Assembly: GCA_050049355.1 (NCBI GenBank)
Contig: JASFWK010000047.1
Location: 1 to 14,685 of the forward strand
Length of the DNA: 14,685 nt
Direction of reading: 5' to 3'
Source: JASFWK01 sp050049355
GTDB lineage: Bacteria > Chloroflexota > Anaerolineae > B4-G1 > DUEL01
Shown piece by piece: positions 14,623 to 14,685 of this stretch (positions are counted from its first letter, which is position 1; each line of letters starts with the position of its first letter). The notes below the pieces were generated by a model, which was not told the DNA's origin, made no database searches, and worked only from the letters and a program-made list of their open reading frames with translations. The position numbers and the translations under genes are program-made.

Positions 14623-14685
14623 ATGTCTGAATCCCCCATTCGCATTGGCATCATCGGCGGCTCTGGTCTCTACGAGATGGAGGGG
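14623..14685 (+). CDS. mtnP: S-methyl-5'-thioadenosine phosphorylase, 3' partial
   Basis: Only the first 21 codons are in the window. They read IRIGIIGGSGLYEMEG, the highly conserved N-terminus of methylthioadenosine phosphorylase, whose GGSG loop takes part in phosphate and nucleoside binding. The enzyme cleaves methylthioadenosine from polyamine and SAM metabolism in the methionine salvage pathway. ATG 14623 has AGGAGG (14611-14616) 6 nt upstream, a strong ribosome site. The rest of the gene lies beyond the window, so length and substrate range (MTA versus other purine nucleosides) cannot be judged. Confidence 0.85.
   Translation, partial: MSESPIRIGIIGGSGLYEMEG

Overview
The window looks like chromosomal DNA from a GC-rich, strictly anaerobic bacterium that uses the Wood-Ljungdahl (reductive acetyl-CoA) pathway. 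The gene mix is a MetV/MetF/Hdr/MvhD module, a CooC-type CODH maturation ATPase, a two-subunit Fe-S fumarase, a membrane pyrophosphatase and an FhaA/FhaB-like FHA pair. This would fit an acetogenic or WLP-bearing member of the Chloroflexota (Anaerolineae/Dehalococcoidia-like), but the assignment is inference from gene content only. All supported genes lie on the + strand.

Region 1 (1-6395) is one electron-transfer/methylene-THF reductase operon: a very large HdrA-like flavoprotein (5' end outside the window), MvhD, MetV, MetF and an HdrC-HdrB fusion. These are the subunits of the MetVF-HdrABC-MvhD complex known from Moorella thermoacetica, proposed to carry out (possibly electron-bifurcating) methylene-THF reduction. 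The highlight is mvhD. Its frame holds an internal UGA at 3042-3044 exactly where the family has a conserved Cys. The protein resumes in the same frame with family-like sequence, and a perfect 7-bp hairpin with a short G-containing loop starts 15 nt after the UGA. I read mvhD as a selenoprotein gene of 143 residues (Sec69) with an in-frame bacterial SECIS. A conventional gene caller would leave only a 68-residue stub.

Region 2 (6396-9884) starts with a sigma70-type promoter (TTGGGT-N17-TATAAT) and a leader with two hairpins. It then carries a CooC/AcsF ATPase, a divergent U32-family protein, and fumarase alpha and beta subunits. Region 3 (9885-12300) has a second promoter (TTGAGC-N16-TATAAT), a leader of about 190 nt with a 9-bp GC-rich hairpin, a membrane-bound proton-pumping pyrophosphatase with the K+-independent Lys signature, and a 15-bp perfect-stem terminator. 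Region 4 (12301-14394) opens with a third promoter (TTGTCA-N17-TATAAT) whose -10 box ends only 9 nt before the ATG, implying a leaderless fhaA-like mRNA. It is followed by translationally coupled fhaB-like and SDR genes; the SDR has lost the catalytic Tyr and Lys. Region 5 (14395-14685) is a 228-nt intergenic stretch and the first 21 codons of an S-methyl-5'-thioadenosine phosphorylase.

Together the genes suggest an energy-limited C1 metabolism: reducing equivalents enter the HdrA/MvhD/HdrCB relay to drive MetVF, CooC supports nickel loading of CODH/ACS, fumarase links to C4 metabolism, and the pyrophosphatase conserves energy from PPi. No mobile elements, CRISPR arrays, tRNA or rRNA genes were seen.
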